This document shows positions 1 to 5,673 of a stretch of DNA of 12,095 nt, piece after piece. The translations under genes and the position numbers were made by a program. The notes under the pieces are model-generated. The model worked only from the letters and a program-made list of their open reading frames with translations. It was not told the DNA's origin and made no database searches. The DNA is from a bacterium (GTDB lineage: Bacteria; UBP15; UBA6099; DSWB01). Where the stretch lies: the NCBI GenBank assembly GCA_020061125.1, contig JAGUYV010000211.1:1-12095 (forward strand), read 5' to 3'. The stretch's first letter is position 1; every line of letters starts with the position of its first letter.

Positions 1-299
1 AGGGCTTCGCCTCGGAAACCCAGGGTGTGCAGGGCGTCCAGACCGGCGATGTCGCGCAGCTTGCTGGTGGTGTGGCTGCCCACGCACAGGCGCACATCTT
101 CGGGCGTCATGCCGCAGCCGTTGTCGCTCACGCGAATGCGCCGGCAGCCGCCATCCTCAAGGTCAATGGCGATGTCCGTGCCGCCCGCGTCAATGGCGTT
201 CTCGATCAGTTCCTTGGCCGCGGACGCGGGCCGTTCCACCACTTCACCGGCGGCGATTTTGGCAATGGTGACCGGGTCGAGCGCTTGAATCACGGGCAT
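1..299 (-). CDS. mutL: DNA mismatch repair protein MutL, N-terminal part (runs off left edge)
   Basis: MutL couples mismatch recognition by MutS to strand incision; its N-terminal half is a GHKL-type ATPase acting in the cytoplasm. The minus-strand frame gives 99 full codons starting MPVIQALDPVTIAKIAAGEV, a typical MutL opening. The three ATPase motifs appear in order: ELIENAIDAG near residues 30-39 (catalytic Glu, Mg-binding Asn), DNGCG near 59-63, and GFRGEA at the window edge. The remaining ATPase lobe, linker and C-terminal dimerisation domain lie outside, so presence of an endonuclease motif cannot be judged. The ATG at 299 is supported by AGGAGA (complement of 312-317), 12 nt upstream, slightly long spacing. 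The gene is transcribed divergently from the symporter at 532. The assignment is nearly certain because the motifs are diagnostic. Confidence 0.96.
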   Translation of the reverse strand, partial: MPVIQALDPVTIAKIAAGEVVERPASAAKELIENAIDAGGTDIAIDLEDGGCRRIRVSDNGCGMTPEDVRLCVGSHTTSKLRDIAGLDALHTLGFRGEA

Positions 300-404
300 G
301 TGGCGTGCGTGTCTCCTGTGGCGTTCAAAGGCAGGGCGACGGGAGCTGGTGGCAGAGTGCGGGAAATCCCCCGGACCACCGGATTAATGCGCCGGGCCTG
401 ATTG

Positions 405-434
405 ATCTTAGGGTGCGGCTGGAGCATGTGTCAA
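405..434 (-). promoter_or_regulatory. Candidate sigma70 promoter for mutL
   Basis: On the minus strand a perfect -35 TTGACA (complement of 429-434) is followed after 18 bp by TAAGAT (complement of 405-410), which matches 4 of 6 bases of TATAAT. Transcription would begin near 398, giving a leader of about 100 nt before the mutL start. The assignment rests on consensus match and position only. Confidence 0.5.
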
Positions 435-457
435 ACAAAATGGCCTCGTACCGGATA

Positions 458-487
458 TTAGTAATTAATAAGTTCCTTTAGTAATTA
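458..487. repeat. Pair of 10-bp direct repeats upstream of the symporter gene
   Basis: TTAGTAATTA occurs at 458-467 and again at 478-487, exactly 20 bp apart, about two helical turns, so both copies face nearly the same side of the DNA. They sit in the only AT-rich stretch between mutL and the symporter gene, 45-74 bp before its start codon. Each copy contains the palindrome TAATTA. This looks like a tandem operator or activator site for the symporter gene, but no regulator can be named. Confidence 0.45.
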
Positions 488-531
488 TAAGAGGGACGAA
501 AATCTGCCCGCCGCGCGGAGGCGCACACCCC

Positions 532-1929
532 ATGCAAACGCAGATCATGAGCATGCTCGACGCCGTGGATTCGTTCATCTGGAGCCAGTACCTGCTGATC
601 CCGCTGCTGCTGGGAACCGGTGTCTATTTGACGCTGCGGTTTCTGTTCATCCAGGTGCGGCAGTTTCCGCACGCCGTGGCCATCGCCATGGGCCGGTACG
701 ACAACCCCAATGATGAGGGCGAGATCAAGCACTTCCAGGCCTTGAGCGCGGCGTTGAGCGCCACCATCGGCACCGGGAACATCGCGGGCGTGGCCACGGC
801 CATCGCCGCGGGCGGCCCGGGCGCGGTGTTCTGGATGTGGATGACGGCTGTGTTCGGCATGTGCCTCAAGTTCGTGGAATGCACCCTGGCGGTCAAATAT
901 CGCGTGGTGCACGAAGACGGCACTGTGAGCGGCGGCCCCATGCACTACCTCGAGAAGGGCCTGGGTCAGAAATGGCTGGGCGTGCTGTTCGCGATGTTTG
1001 CAATTCTGGCCTCGTTCGGCATCGGGAACATGACGCAAATCAACAGCCTGGCGCACGCATCCGAGCGCGTGCAGTTTCTGAACGCGATCATGACGCCGTC
1101 CCAGATTCACATGGCCGCGGGCGTCGTGGCGGCCACGCTCACGGCGCTGGTGATCCTGGGCGGCATCAAGCGCATCGGACAGGTGGCCTCGGTGCTGGTT
1201 CCGTTTATGTCCATAGTGTACATCGGCGGCGCGCTATTTATTTTTCTGTCAAACATCGAGGCGGTTCCATCCACCTTCGTGTACATATTCCGGGATGCGT
1301 TTCAGCCGTCAGCCGCGGCGGGCGGGTTCGCGGGCGCGGCCGTGGCGCAGACCATTCGCTACGGCGTGGCGCGCGGCATCTTCAGCAACGAAAGCGGCCT
1401 TGGCAGCGCGCCCATAGCCCACGCCGCCGCGCGCACCAACGAGCCGGTGCGCGAGGGCCTGGTGGCCATGATGGAGCCTTTCATTGACACCCTCATGATT
1501 TGCTCCATGACCGGATTCGTGGTCGTGTCCTCGGGAATGTGGATGGAAATTGGTCCAACCGGTGAGCAGCTTACCGGCGCGCAGCTCACGGCCGCGGCGT
1601 TCTCCCAGCATTTCCCGGAATTCGGCAACATTATCGTGAGTACGGGCCTGCTCCTGTTCACCTTCAGCACGCTGGTTTCCTGGTCCTACTACGGCGACCG
1701 GTGCGCGGATTACCTGTTCGGGCCGCGCGCGGTGGTTCCTTACAGGATCGTCTTCTGCCTGATCATCCTGGTGGGCGCAAATCTGGAGCTGAAGTTGGTG
1801 TGGACCTTCTCGGACATTGCCAACGGGCTGATGGCGCTGCCCAACCTGGTGGCGCTGCTGTTCCTGGGCGGGGCCGTGCGCGCGGATGTGCGCGACTATT
1901 TCTCGCGCAAGCACAAGCGGTACTGGTGA
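532..1929 (+). CDS. AGCS-family sodium:alanine/glycine symporter
   Basis: This inner-membrane protein of 465 residues belongs to the alanine-or-glycine:cation symporter family (APC superfamily fold), which imports small neutral amino acids with sodium or protons. Family signatures are clear: TIGTGNIAGVATA at about 79-91 followed by GGPGAVFWMW, GGPMHYLEKGL at 134-144, NESGLGSAPIAHAAA at 286-300 (the second position after NE is often Ala), and SYYGDRCADYLFG at 385-397. Around ten or eleven hydrophobic segments span the length, which is normal for the family. The C-terminus is short and basic (SRKHKRYW). GGAGG at 517-521, 10 nt before ATG 532, supports this start; ATGs at 547 and 553 are less well placed. 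The gene stands alone between mutL (divergent) and pheA (87 bp gap). Exact substrate, alanine, glycine or another amino acid, cannot be told from sequence. Confidence 0.95.
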   Translation: MQTQIMSMLDAVDSFIWSQYLLIPLLLGTGVYLTLRFLFIQVRQFPHAVAIAMGRYDNPNDEGEIKHFQALSAALSATIGTGNIAGVATAIAAGGPGAVFWMWMTAVFGMCLKFVECTLAVKYRVVHEDGTVSGGPMHYLEKGLGQKWLGVLFAMFAILASFGIGNMTQINSLAHASERVQFLNAIMTPSQIHMAAGVVAATLTALVILGGIKRIGQVASVLVPFMSIVYIGGALFIFLSNIEAVPSTFVYIFRDAFQPSAAAGGFAGAAVAQTIRYGVARGIFSNESGLGSAPIAHAAARTNEPVREGLVAMMEPFIDTLMICSMTGFVVVSSGMWMEIGPTGEQLTGAQLTAAAFSQHFPEFGNIIVSTGLLLFTFSTLVSWSYYGDRCADYLFGPRAVVPYRIVFCLIILVGANLELKLVWTFSDIANGLMALPNLVALLFLGGAVRADVRDYFSRKHKRYW

Positions 1930-1950
1930 CGGCGCGCGCCAATATTTGCC

Positions 1951-1978
1951 TTGCGCGTTCCGCGCCGCGCATTACAAT
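1951..1978 (+). promoter_or_regulatory. Candidate promoter for pheA
   Basis: TACAAT at 1973-1978 matches 5 of 6 bases of the -10 consensus and lies 16 bp after TTGCGC at 1951-1956, which matches only the TTG of the -35 element. A transcript would begin near 1985 and have a leader of about 30 nt. This is too short to hold a classical leader-peptide attenuator of the enteric pheA type, and no Phe-rich leader peptide was seen. Confidence 0.35.
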
Positions 1979-2016
1979 TACATGCGTAATACAGTCATTG
2001 TGAGAGGTTCTTGCCC

Positions 2017-3090
2017 ATGCCCGCGAAAAAACCGTCGTCCAAGGAAGAAATCAGAGACGCTATAGACAGGATAGACGCGCAGATGATCAAGCTGCTGGCG
2101 CGCCGCGCAGCCCTGGCCCAGCAGGTCATACAATATAAAAAGGTATATTATGATCCCGCGCGCGAGAATCAGATTCTCGATCGCCTGTACGGACTCAACC
2201 CCGGCCCTCTGAAGAACGATTCCGTGAAAGTCATCTGGCGCGAAATTATGGGAGCATGCCGCGATCTACAGCGGCCCCTCACCATCGCGTATATGGGTCC
2301 CCAGGCAACATTTTCCCATGCGGCCGTGAAGCAGAAATTCGGCGGCAGCGTCCAGGAAATGGCCTGCTTCGACATCCCCACGGTGTTCGACGAGGTGGAA
2401 AAGGAAGCCGCGGACTTCGGCGTGGTGCCCTTCGAGAACTCCACCGAGGGCGTGATCAACTACACCCTGGACCGCTTCGCGTCCACGCCGCTCACCATCT
2501 GCGGCGAGGTGTTCCTGGATGTGAAGCTGTTCGTGCTTTCTCTGGAATCGGACCTCAAGAGCGTGAAGCGGATCTACGCGCACCCCAAGACAATCGAGCA
2601 GGCCAGCGCGTGGCTGCGCGAGAAGGCCGCGGACAAGGAAATCATCCAGGTCACGAGCACGGGCATCGCGGCCCAGCGCGCGGCCGAAGGCAGGAAAAGC
2701 GCGGCCATCGCCAGCCGCCTGGCCGCGGGCCTCTACGGGCTCAAGATCATCGAGCAGCGCGTGGAAGGCTCGCGCGACAACAAGACCCGCTTCCTGGTCA
2801 TCGGCCGCGAGCGCATGCCCCGCACCGGCAAGGACAAAACCTCCATCCTCTTCTCCGTGCGCCACGAACCGGGCACCCTGTACCGCTCCCTGCGCGCCTT
2901 CGAGAAGCACGGCATCAACCTCACCATGATGCAGGCCCGCCCATCGCGCAGCGGCCAGTGGGAATACATCTTTTTCGTGGACGCACAGGGGCACCAGGAC
3001 GACGCCAATCTCCAGAAGTCCCTCAACGAAATGAAGAAGGAAACAATCCTCCTCAAGCTCATGGGTTCCTATCCGGAAGAAACCCGCTGA
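2017..3090 (+). CDS. pheA: Bifunctional chorismate mutase / prephenate dehydratase (P-protein)
   Basis: The enzyme converts chorismate to prephenate and prephenate to phenylpyruvate, the committed steps to phenylalanine, in the cytoplasm. With the ATG at 2017 it has 357 residues, a normal P-protein length. An AroQ-type mutase domain covers about 7-85; by alignment to the E. coli enzyme the catalytic residues are R13, R30, K41 or K42, D46, R49, E50 and probably Q85. The dehydratase domain follows (about 88-263), with MGPQATFSH at 93-101, PFENSTEGV at 138-146 and the catalytic TRF at 257-259. An ACT regulatory domain occupies about 275-355. Its phenylalanine-binding signatures read GTLY (286-289) and QARP (306-309) where the family usually has GALV and ESRP, so feedback control may differ. 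A TTG at 2011 is also in frame, but GAGAGG at 2002-2007 lies 9 nt before ATG 2017 and only 3 nt before the TTG. Confidence 0.97.
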   Translation: MPAKKPSSKEEIRDAIDRIDAQMIKLLARRAALAQQVIQYKKVYYDPARENQILDRLYGLNPGPLKNDSVKVIWREIMGACRDLQRPLTIAYMGPQATFSHAAVKQKFGGSVQEMACFDIPTVFDEVEKEAADFGVVPFENSTEGVINYTLDRFASTPLTICGEVFLDVKLFVLSLESDLKSVKRIYAHPKTIEQASAWLREKAADKEIIQVTSTGIAAQRAAEGRKSAAIASRLAAGLYGLKIIEQRVEGSRDNKTRFLVIGRERMPRTGKDKTSILFSVRHEPGTLYRSLRAFEKHGINLTMMQARPSRSGQWEYIFFVDAQGHQDDANLQKSLNEMKKETILLKLMGSYPEETR

Positions 3091-3143
3091 AGCGCGCCGG
3101 CTAAGACTCACATTCCACAACACCGCCGCCTCGGCTTTGTGCG

Positions 3144-3175
3144 TGTGATCCACGATACATGTGACGCAGATTACA
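3144..3175. promoter_or_regulatory. Tandem CRP/FNR-like binding site upstream of the lipoprotein gene
   Basis: TGTGA-N6-TTACA at 3160-3175 is one base away from the CRP-type palindrome TGTGA-N6-TCACA, and the flanks extend it to ATGTGA/TTACAT. Directly before it, 3144-3159 is a degenerate second copy (TGTGA-N6-ATACA); the two 16-bp units share 11 bases. The better site abuts a TTGACA at 3176, and its centre falls about 42-44 bp before the expected transcription start, close to a class II activator position. The identity of the regulator is inferred from enterobacterial consensus and may not hold here. Confidence 0.4.
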
Positions 3176-3204
3176 TTGACATTACGCGCCCGGAAGCGAA
3201 AAAT
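3176..3204 (+). promoter_or_regulatory. Candidate promoter for the lipoprotein gene
   Basis: A perfect TTGACA at 3176-3181 is followed after 17 bp by AAAAAT at 3199-3204, a 4-of-6 match to the -10 element. The weak -10 next to a CRP-like site fits an activated promoter. The leader would be about 130 nt, AT-rich and without an obvious fold. Confidence 0.4.
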
Positions 3205-3342
3205 AGATGTATGATTCTCCGCACGGCTTGTTCCCGAACAGAAACTCTTTACAACACACAATCTGTATTTATTTTCTCTTCATTCTCCGCAGGGAGTTTG
3301 CAATAAAATTCCACACAATAATCAAGGGGGAAACACAGACAC

Positions 3343-4902
3343 ATGAAAACAGTGAAGAGATGTTTTTATCTCGCAATGCTCGCGGCCATCAGCCTGGTCA
3401 TCAGCTCATGCGGCAACGGGGGCGTGCCCTCGGTGTCCAGCGGCAGCTCCACCACGCGCGTGGCCGGCATCGTGACCGACGCTCCGGCCTCGGGCGCCAC
3501 GGTGCGCATGTACTCCATGAAGACCGGCGCACAGGTCGGCTCCGACGCCACCACTCTGGCCGACGGCACCTTCTCCATTGACGCCGATTTCAGCCAGTAC
3601 GACGCCGACGATGTGTTTTACACCGTGGCCGAAGGCGGCCAGGTCAATGGCGCGGACGCGGACTTCCTGAAATTCAAGTCTATTCTCGGATCCCAGTCCG
3701 AACTCGAAACCGCGGGAGCTGACGGCACAGTCAACACCACGGACATCCCGGACCTGGCGGTCAGCAATGTGACCAGCGCCAAGGTTCTGCTTGTGGAGAA
3801 AAAGCGCGGCATCACCGTGGACGCGGGCCAGAACCTGGCCGCGGCCATCACCAATATCGCCACTGACAAACGGGAACAGGAAACCGAGAACATGGGCCTG
3901 GTGCTCAAAGTCGCGGGCGCGATCAAGGCCCTGGTGGATGACCCGAACGGCGCATCCGCCCTGGCGGGCACCACCCTGAACCAGACCACGGACATCATGA
4001 CCTACATGTCGAATTATGTGTCCGTGACCAACGGCGTGGCCGATGTGGCCCTGCCCGCCGCGGTGGACACCGCAGGCGCAGCCCAGGAAGCCGCGATTCT
4101 TGCGGACGCCAACCTGTCCGCCGGTCTCACCGGCGAAGCCGCGGAAGCAATTACCGCCGCCACGGTGGCCGGTTCATGGTACGGCTACAGCGTGAACACC
4201 TGGGGGCCCGCCGAAGAGATGAGAGGCCCGCAACTTCACAACATGACCGTGGCCGCCACCGGCGGAAACTGCACCTCCAGCCAGCTCTACCTCACCCTCC
4301 AGGAAGACGGCCAGAACGACACGGTCAATGTTTGCGCCGACCTTAGCGGAAATGTCATCACATTCACGCTCACCAACACCGAATCCGACGGCAGCACATT
4401 CACGGACGACATCGTGGGCACCATTGACGGCAATAACATGGATGGAACCTTTACGACCAAAGTTGGCGGCAAGGCCGTGGCCGGCGGCATCTTCAAGTTC
4501 GGCATGGCTGACGCCTCCACCCTGGCCGGCACTTACAGCTTCACCGGCGAGCACACGGTGCTGTTCGTGCAGCAGGGCATCACCCACACCGCAGTCGGCG
4601 AAACCGGCACCATTCAGGGCAGCTTCACCGTGTCCGGAACCACGGTTCAGGGAACCATCACAGAGCAGAATTCCGCGGGGCAGGACATTCTCATGGGCGA
4701 GTTGGACGGCCCGCGCGTCAAGGCCCGCCTCACCACACTGGACCAGGCTGGCAACCCGGCCAACACCATTTTCATGGTCTTCCTGCTTAACGACTACGAA
4801 GTCACCGGACTGTACATGGAATTCGCCGGACAGCTCACCGATCCCACAGGCGATCCCACGGATGCCGGCAAGTTCAAGTTGAGCAATGTAACCAAAAGCT
4901 AG
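3343..4902 (+). CDS. Probable outer-membrane lipoprotein of unknown function
   Basis: The 519-residue product opens with a basic N-region (MKTVKR), a hydrophobic stretch and the lipobox ISSC at 20-23, so signal peptidase II should release a protein lipidated on Cys23. The following residue is Gly, not Asp, which by the E. coli rule favours outer-membrane sorting. After a Ser/Gly-rich linker, residues 38-82 (VAGIVTDAPASGATVRM onward, with LADGTFSIDAD) resemble the small beta-sandwich folds of the carboxypeptidase regulatory-like type. Residues 140-275 are Ala-rich and mostly helical in character. Residues 276-519 are beta-rich, with repeated T-x-T-x-G patterns such as GTFTT and GTIQGSFTVSGTTVQGTI, suggesting a calycin-like or sandwich domain. 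Cys310 and Cys331 could form a disulphide. AAGGGGG at 3324-3330 lies 12 nt before the ATG. A strong terminator follows, so it is probably monocistronic. I do not recognise a family for the whole protein. Confidence 0.85.
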   Translation: MKTVKRCFYLAMLAAISLVISSCGNGGVPSVSSGSSTTRVAGIVTDAPASGATVRMYSMKTGAQVGSDATTLADGTFSIDADFSQYDADDVFYTVAEGGQVNGADADFLKFKSILGSQSELETAGADGTVNTTDIPDLAVSNVTSAKVLLVEKKRGITVDAGQNLAAAITNIATDKREQETENMGLVLKVAGAIKALVDDPNGASALAGTTLNQTTDIMTYMSNYVSVTNGVADVALPAAVDTAGAAQEAAILADANLSAGLTGEAAEAITAATVAGSWYGYSVNTWGPAEEMRGPQLHNMTVAATGGNCTSSQLYLTLQEDGQNDTVNVCADLSGNVITFTLTNTESDGSTFTDDIVGTIDGNNMDGTFTTKVGGKAVAGGIFKFGMADASTLAGTYSFTGEHTVLFVQQGITHTAVGETGTIQGSFTVSGTTVQGTITEQNSAGQDILMGELDGPRVKARLTTLDQAGNPANTIFMVFLLNDYEVTGLYMEFAGQLTDPTGDPTDAGKFKLSNVTKS

Positions 4903-4960
4903 ACCCGCCGCGCGTTTCGAAAAAACGGAACAATTTTCAACACGCAACCGCAACAATCAG

Positions 4961-4986
4961 CCCCCGGCCTTTGGGCCGGGGGTTTT
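4961..4986 (+). terminator. Intrinsic terminator after the lipoprotein gene
   Basis: CCCCCGGCC at 4961-4969 pairs perfectly with GGCCGGGGG at 4974-4982 around a TTTG loop, and TTTT follows at 4983-4986. This 9-bp all-GC stem with a U tract, 58 bp past the stop codon, should end the lipoprotein transcript and separate it from the TPS operon. Confidence 0.9.
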
Positions 4987-5142
4987 GTGCGCGGAAAAGA
5001 GACATAAACTCGCCCGCGGCATTTGATTCGTTGCCTTCCGGCAACATCGCAGCATGGCTTTTTGTCAAACAATTGCTAAATAATGACAGAAAGTATGCTA
5101 ATAAGCAAAACAAATGACAAATGGCTACTGCGAAGTAGCGGA

Positions 5143-5211
5143 TTGGCAAAAAGCGAACGCCGATCTGAAAAAAGTTGCCAAAAAGGATGTAAAGAAATGG
5201 ATTTTTGGCAA
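5143..5211. repeat. Three TTGGCAA/TTGCCAA sites, including a perfect 10-bp inverted repeat
   Basis: TTGGCAA at 5143-5149, TTGCCAA at 5175-5181 and TTGGCAA at 5205-5211 have start-to-start distances of 32 and 30 bp, close to three helical turns. The last two belong to a perfect inverted repeat, TTGCCAAAAA (5175-5184) and TTTTTGGCAA (5202-5211), with a 17-nt spacer. The first copy is also followed by an A-tract, so the unit TTGSCAAAAA appears three times in alternating orientation. A DNA-binding protein array is likelier than a terminator because the GC core is only four pairs. Confidence 0.5.
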
Positions 5212-5253
5212 ATCAATTAAAAACCCGGCTTGATTTTTCCGCATTACCCGAAC

Positions 5254-5280
5254 TTAACACAACAAACAATAAATTAAAAT
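5254..5280 (+). promoter_or_regulatory. Weak candidate promoter before the foldable element
   Basis: TTAACA at 5254-5259 (5 of 6 to the -35 consensus) and TAAAAT at 5275-5280 (5 of 6 to the -10) are separated by 15 bp, two short of ideal. A start near 5287 would place the transcript just before the GC-rich foldable island. Chance matches are likely in such AT-rich DNA. Confidence 0.25.
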
Positions 5281-5296
5281 GCCAATTCACGCGCTT

Positions 5297-5407
5297 GGGA
5301 CAGTGATCCCGGACAGCCGCCGGAACCTGCAAGGACCGCTGCCGCCGTGTCCGGGGAACATTGATCCCCTTACGATTGTTGTGCGGGTATGGGACCGAAC
5401 CGCTTTT
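5297..5407 (+). ncRNA. Possible structured leader or small RNA
   Basis: CCCGGACA (5308-5315) pairs perfectly with TGTCCGGG (5348-5355), enclosing a small hairpin CGG-aa-CCT-gca-AGG-a-CCG (5321-5338). The same bases can instead form two flanking hairpins, GGGA/TCCC (5297-5310) and GGGG/CCCC (5353-5369), whose sequences resemble each other (GGGACAGTGATCCC and GGGAACATTGATCCC). These folds exclude one another, a switch-like arrangement. A weak terminator-like stem GCGG/CCGC (5383-5403) followed by TTTT closes the element. It matches no riboswitch family I can recognise. It could be a leader controlling tpsB, a small RNA, or a DNA-level binding site. Confidence 0.25.
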
Positions 5408-5531
5408 ATGGCATGGTCAGCATTTTGTGAAGATTCGGAAACTGTGAGGCTTTCGTAAAATTTCTTGAAGATACGGTTGGCGAATCACCTGTATTTGCCG
5501 CTTCTCTTATATTTTCTCATAGAAAAGATCA

Positions 5532-5560
5532 TGGAAATCAGAGGCGAAATCGTGTAAAAT
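5532..5560 (+). promoter_or_regulatory. Candidate promoter nearest to tpsB
   Basis: TGGAAA at 5532-5537 (4 of 6) and TAAAAT at 5555-5560 (5 of 6) are 17 bp apart. Transcription would begin near 5567, leaving a leader of about 107 nt before the tpsB start. The -10 element lies between the arms of the 8-bp inverted repeat, so a protein bound there could block it. Confidence 0.3.
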
Positions 5561-5608
5561 TGAGTGTCAGAGAAGTTAGACCAAGCTAAGTTTAGTGTCA
5601 TTCGCCTC
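5541..5608. repeat. 8-bp inverted repeat flanking the likely tpsB promoter -10 element
   Basis: GAGGCGAA at 5541-5548 is the exact reverse complement of TTCGCCTC at 5601-5608. The 52-bp space between contains the TAAAAT element and two copies of AGTGTCA (5563-5569 and 5594-5600). The arms could be two operator half-sites or the base of a long RNA stem. Confidence 0.4.
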
Positions 5609-5673
5609 AACAGCCTCACAAACGGTGAACCAGTGTAACAAAATTTGAACCATTTTGAGACAGGGAGAACATC

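Larger units (their letters stand above)
4987..5673. other. Long AT-rich gene-free region upstream of the TPS operon
   Basis: No convincing gene lies here on either strand. Base composition drops visibly, especially at 5041-5280, compared with the GC-rich genes around it. Contents seen: a perfect 6-bp hairpin with a GNRA-type loop, GCTACT-GCGA-AGTAGC (5124-5139); three TTGGCAA/TTGCCAA sites (5143-5211); A- or T-tracts of five or six at 5148, 5168, 5180, 5202, 5219 and 5234, the first four roughly in helical phase, which suggests curved DNA; a foldable GC-rich island (5297-5369); an imperfect direct repeat TGAAGATtCGG/TGAAGATaCGG (5428 and 5466); the palindrome TTTTCT-cat-AGAAAA (5512-5526); and an 8-bp inverted repeat (5541-5608). 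Taken together it looks like a regulatory region for tpsB-tpsA, but a decayed gene or horizontally acquired junction is not excluded. Confidence 0.7.

Noticed and set aside
1931-1966. GGCGCG/CGCGCC inverted repeat after the symporter gene as a terminator
   Set aside because: The loop would be 24 nt, and no U tract follows. The arms are generic GC-rich sequence.
2011-2016. TTG at 2011 as the pheA start
   Set aside because: The purine-rich GAGAGG at 2002-2007 would be only 3 nt away from it, but is 9 nt from the ATG at 2017, so the ATG is preferred.
2266-3261. 331-codon open frame on the minus strand across pheA
   Set aside because: It lies opposite pheA, whose protein is unmistakable. The antisense frame has low-complexity His/Ala/Gly-rich content and stays open only because the sense strand rarely uses codons that read as stops on the other strand.
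4937-5149. 70-codon minus-strand frame beginning with a hydrophobic stretch
   Set aside because: It runs through the intrinsic terminator of the lipoprotein gene, and the hydrophobic start is explained by the AT-rich DNA. There is no good ribosome-binding site or known motif.
5101-5220. Cyclic-di-GMP riboswitch upstream of the adhesin operon
   Set aside because: A GNRA-loop hairpin (5124-5139) looked suggestive, but the conserved GEMM-I core with its receptor and second stem is not found.
5410-5425. Possible sigma54 promoter TGGCATGGTCAGCA
   Set aside because: The GG and GC pairs are 8 bp apart instead of the required 10, and the TTGC half is missing.
4987-5673. Remnant of an insertion sequence in the AT-rich region
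   Set aside because: No transposase fragment, no terminal inverted repeats with target duplication, and the inverted repeats present are short and internal.
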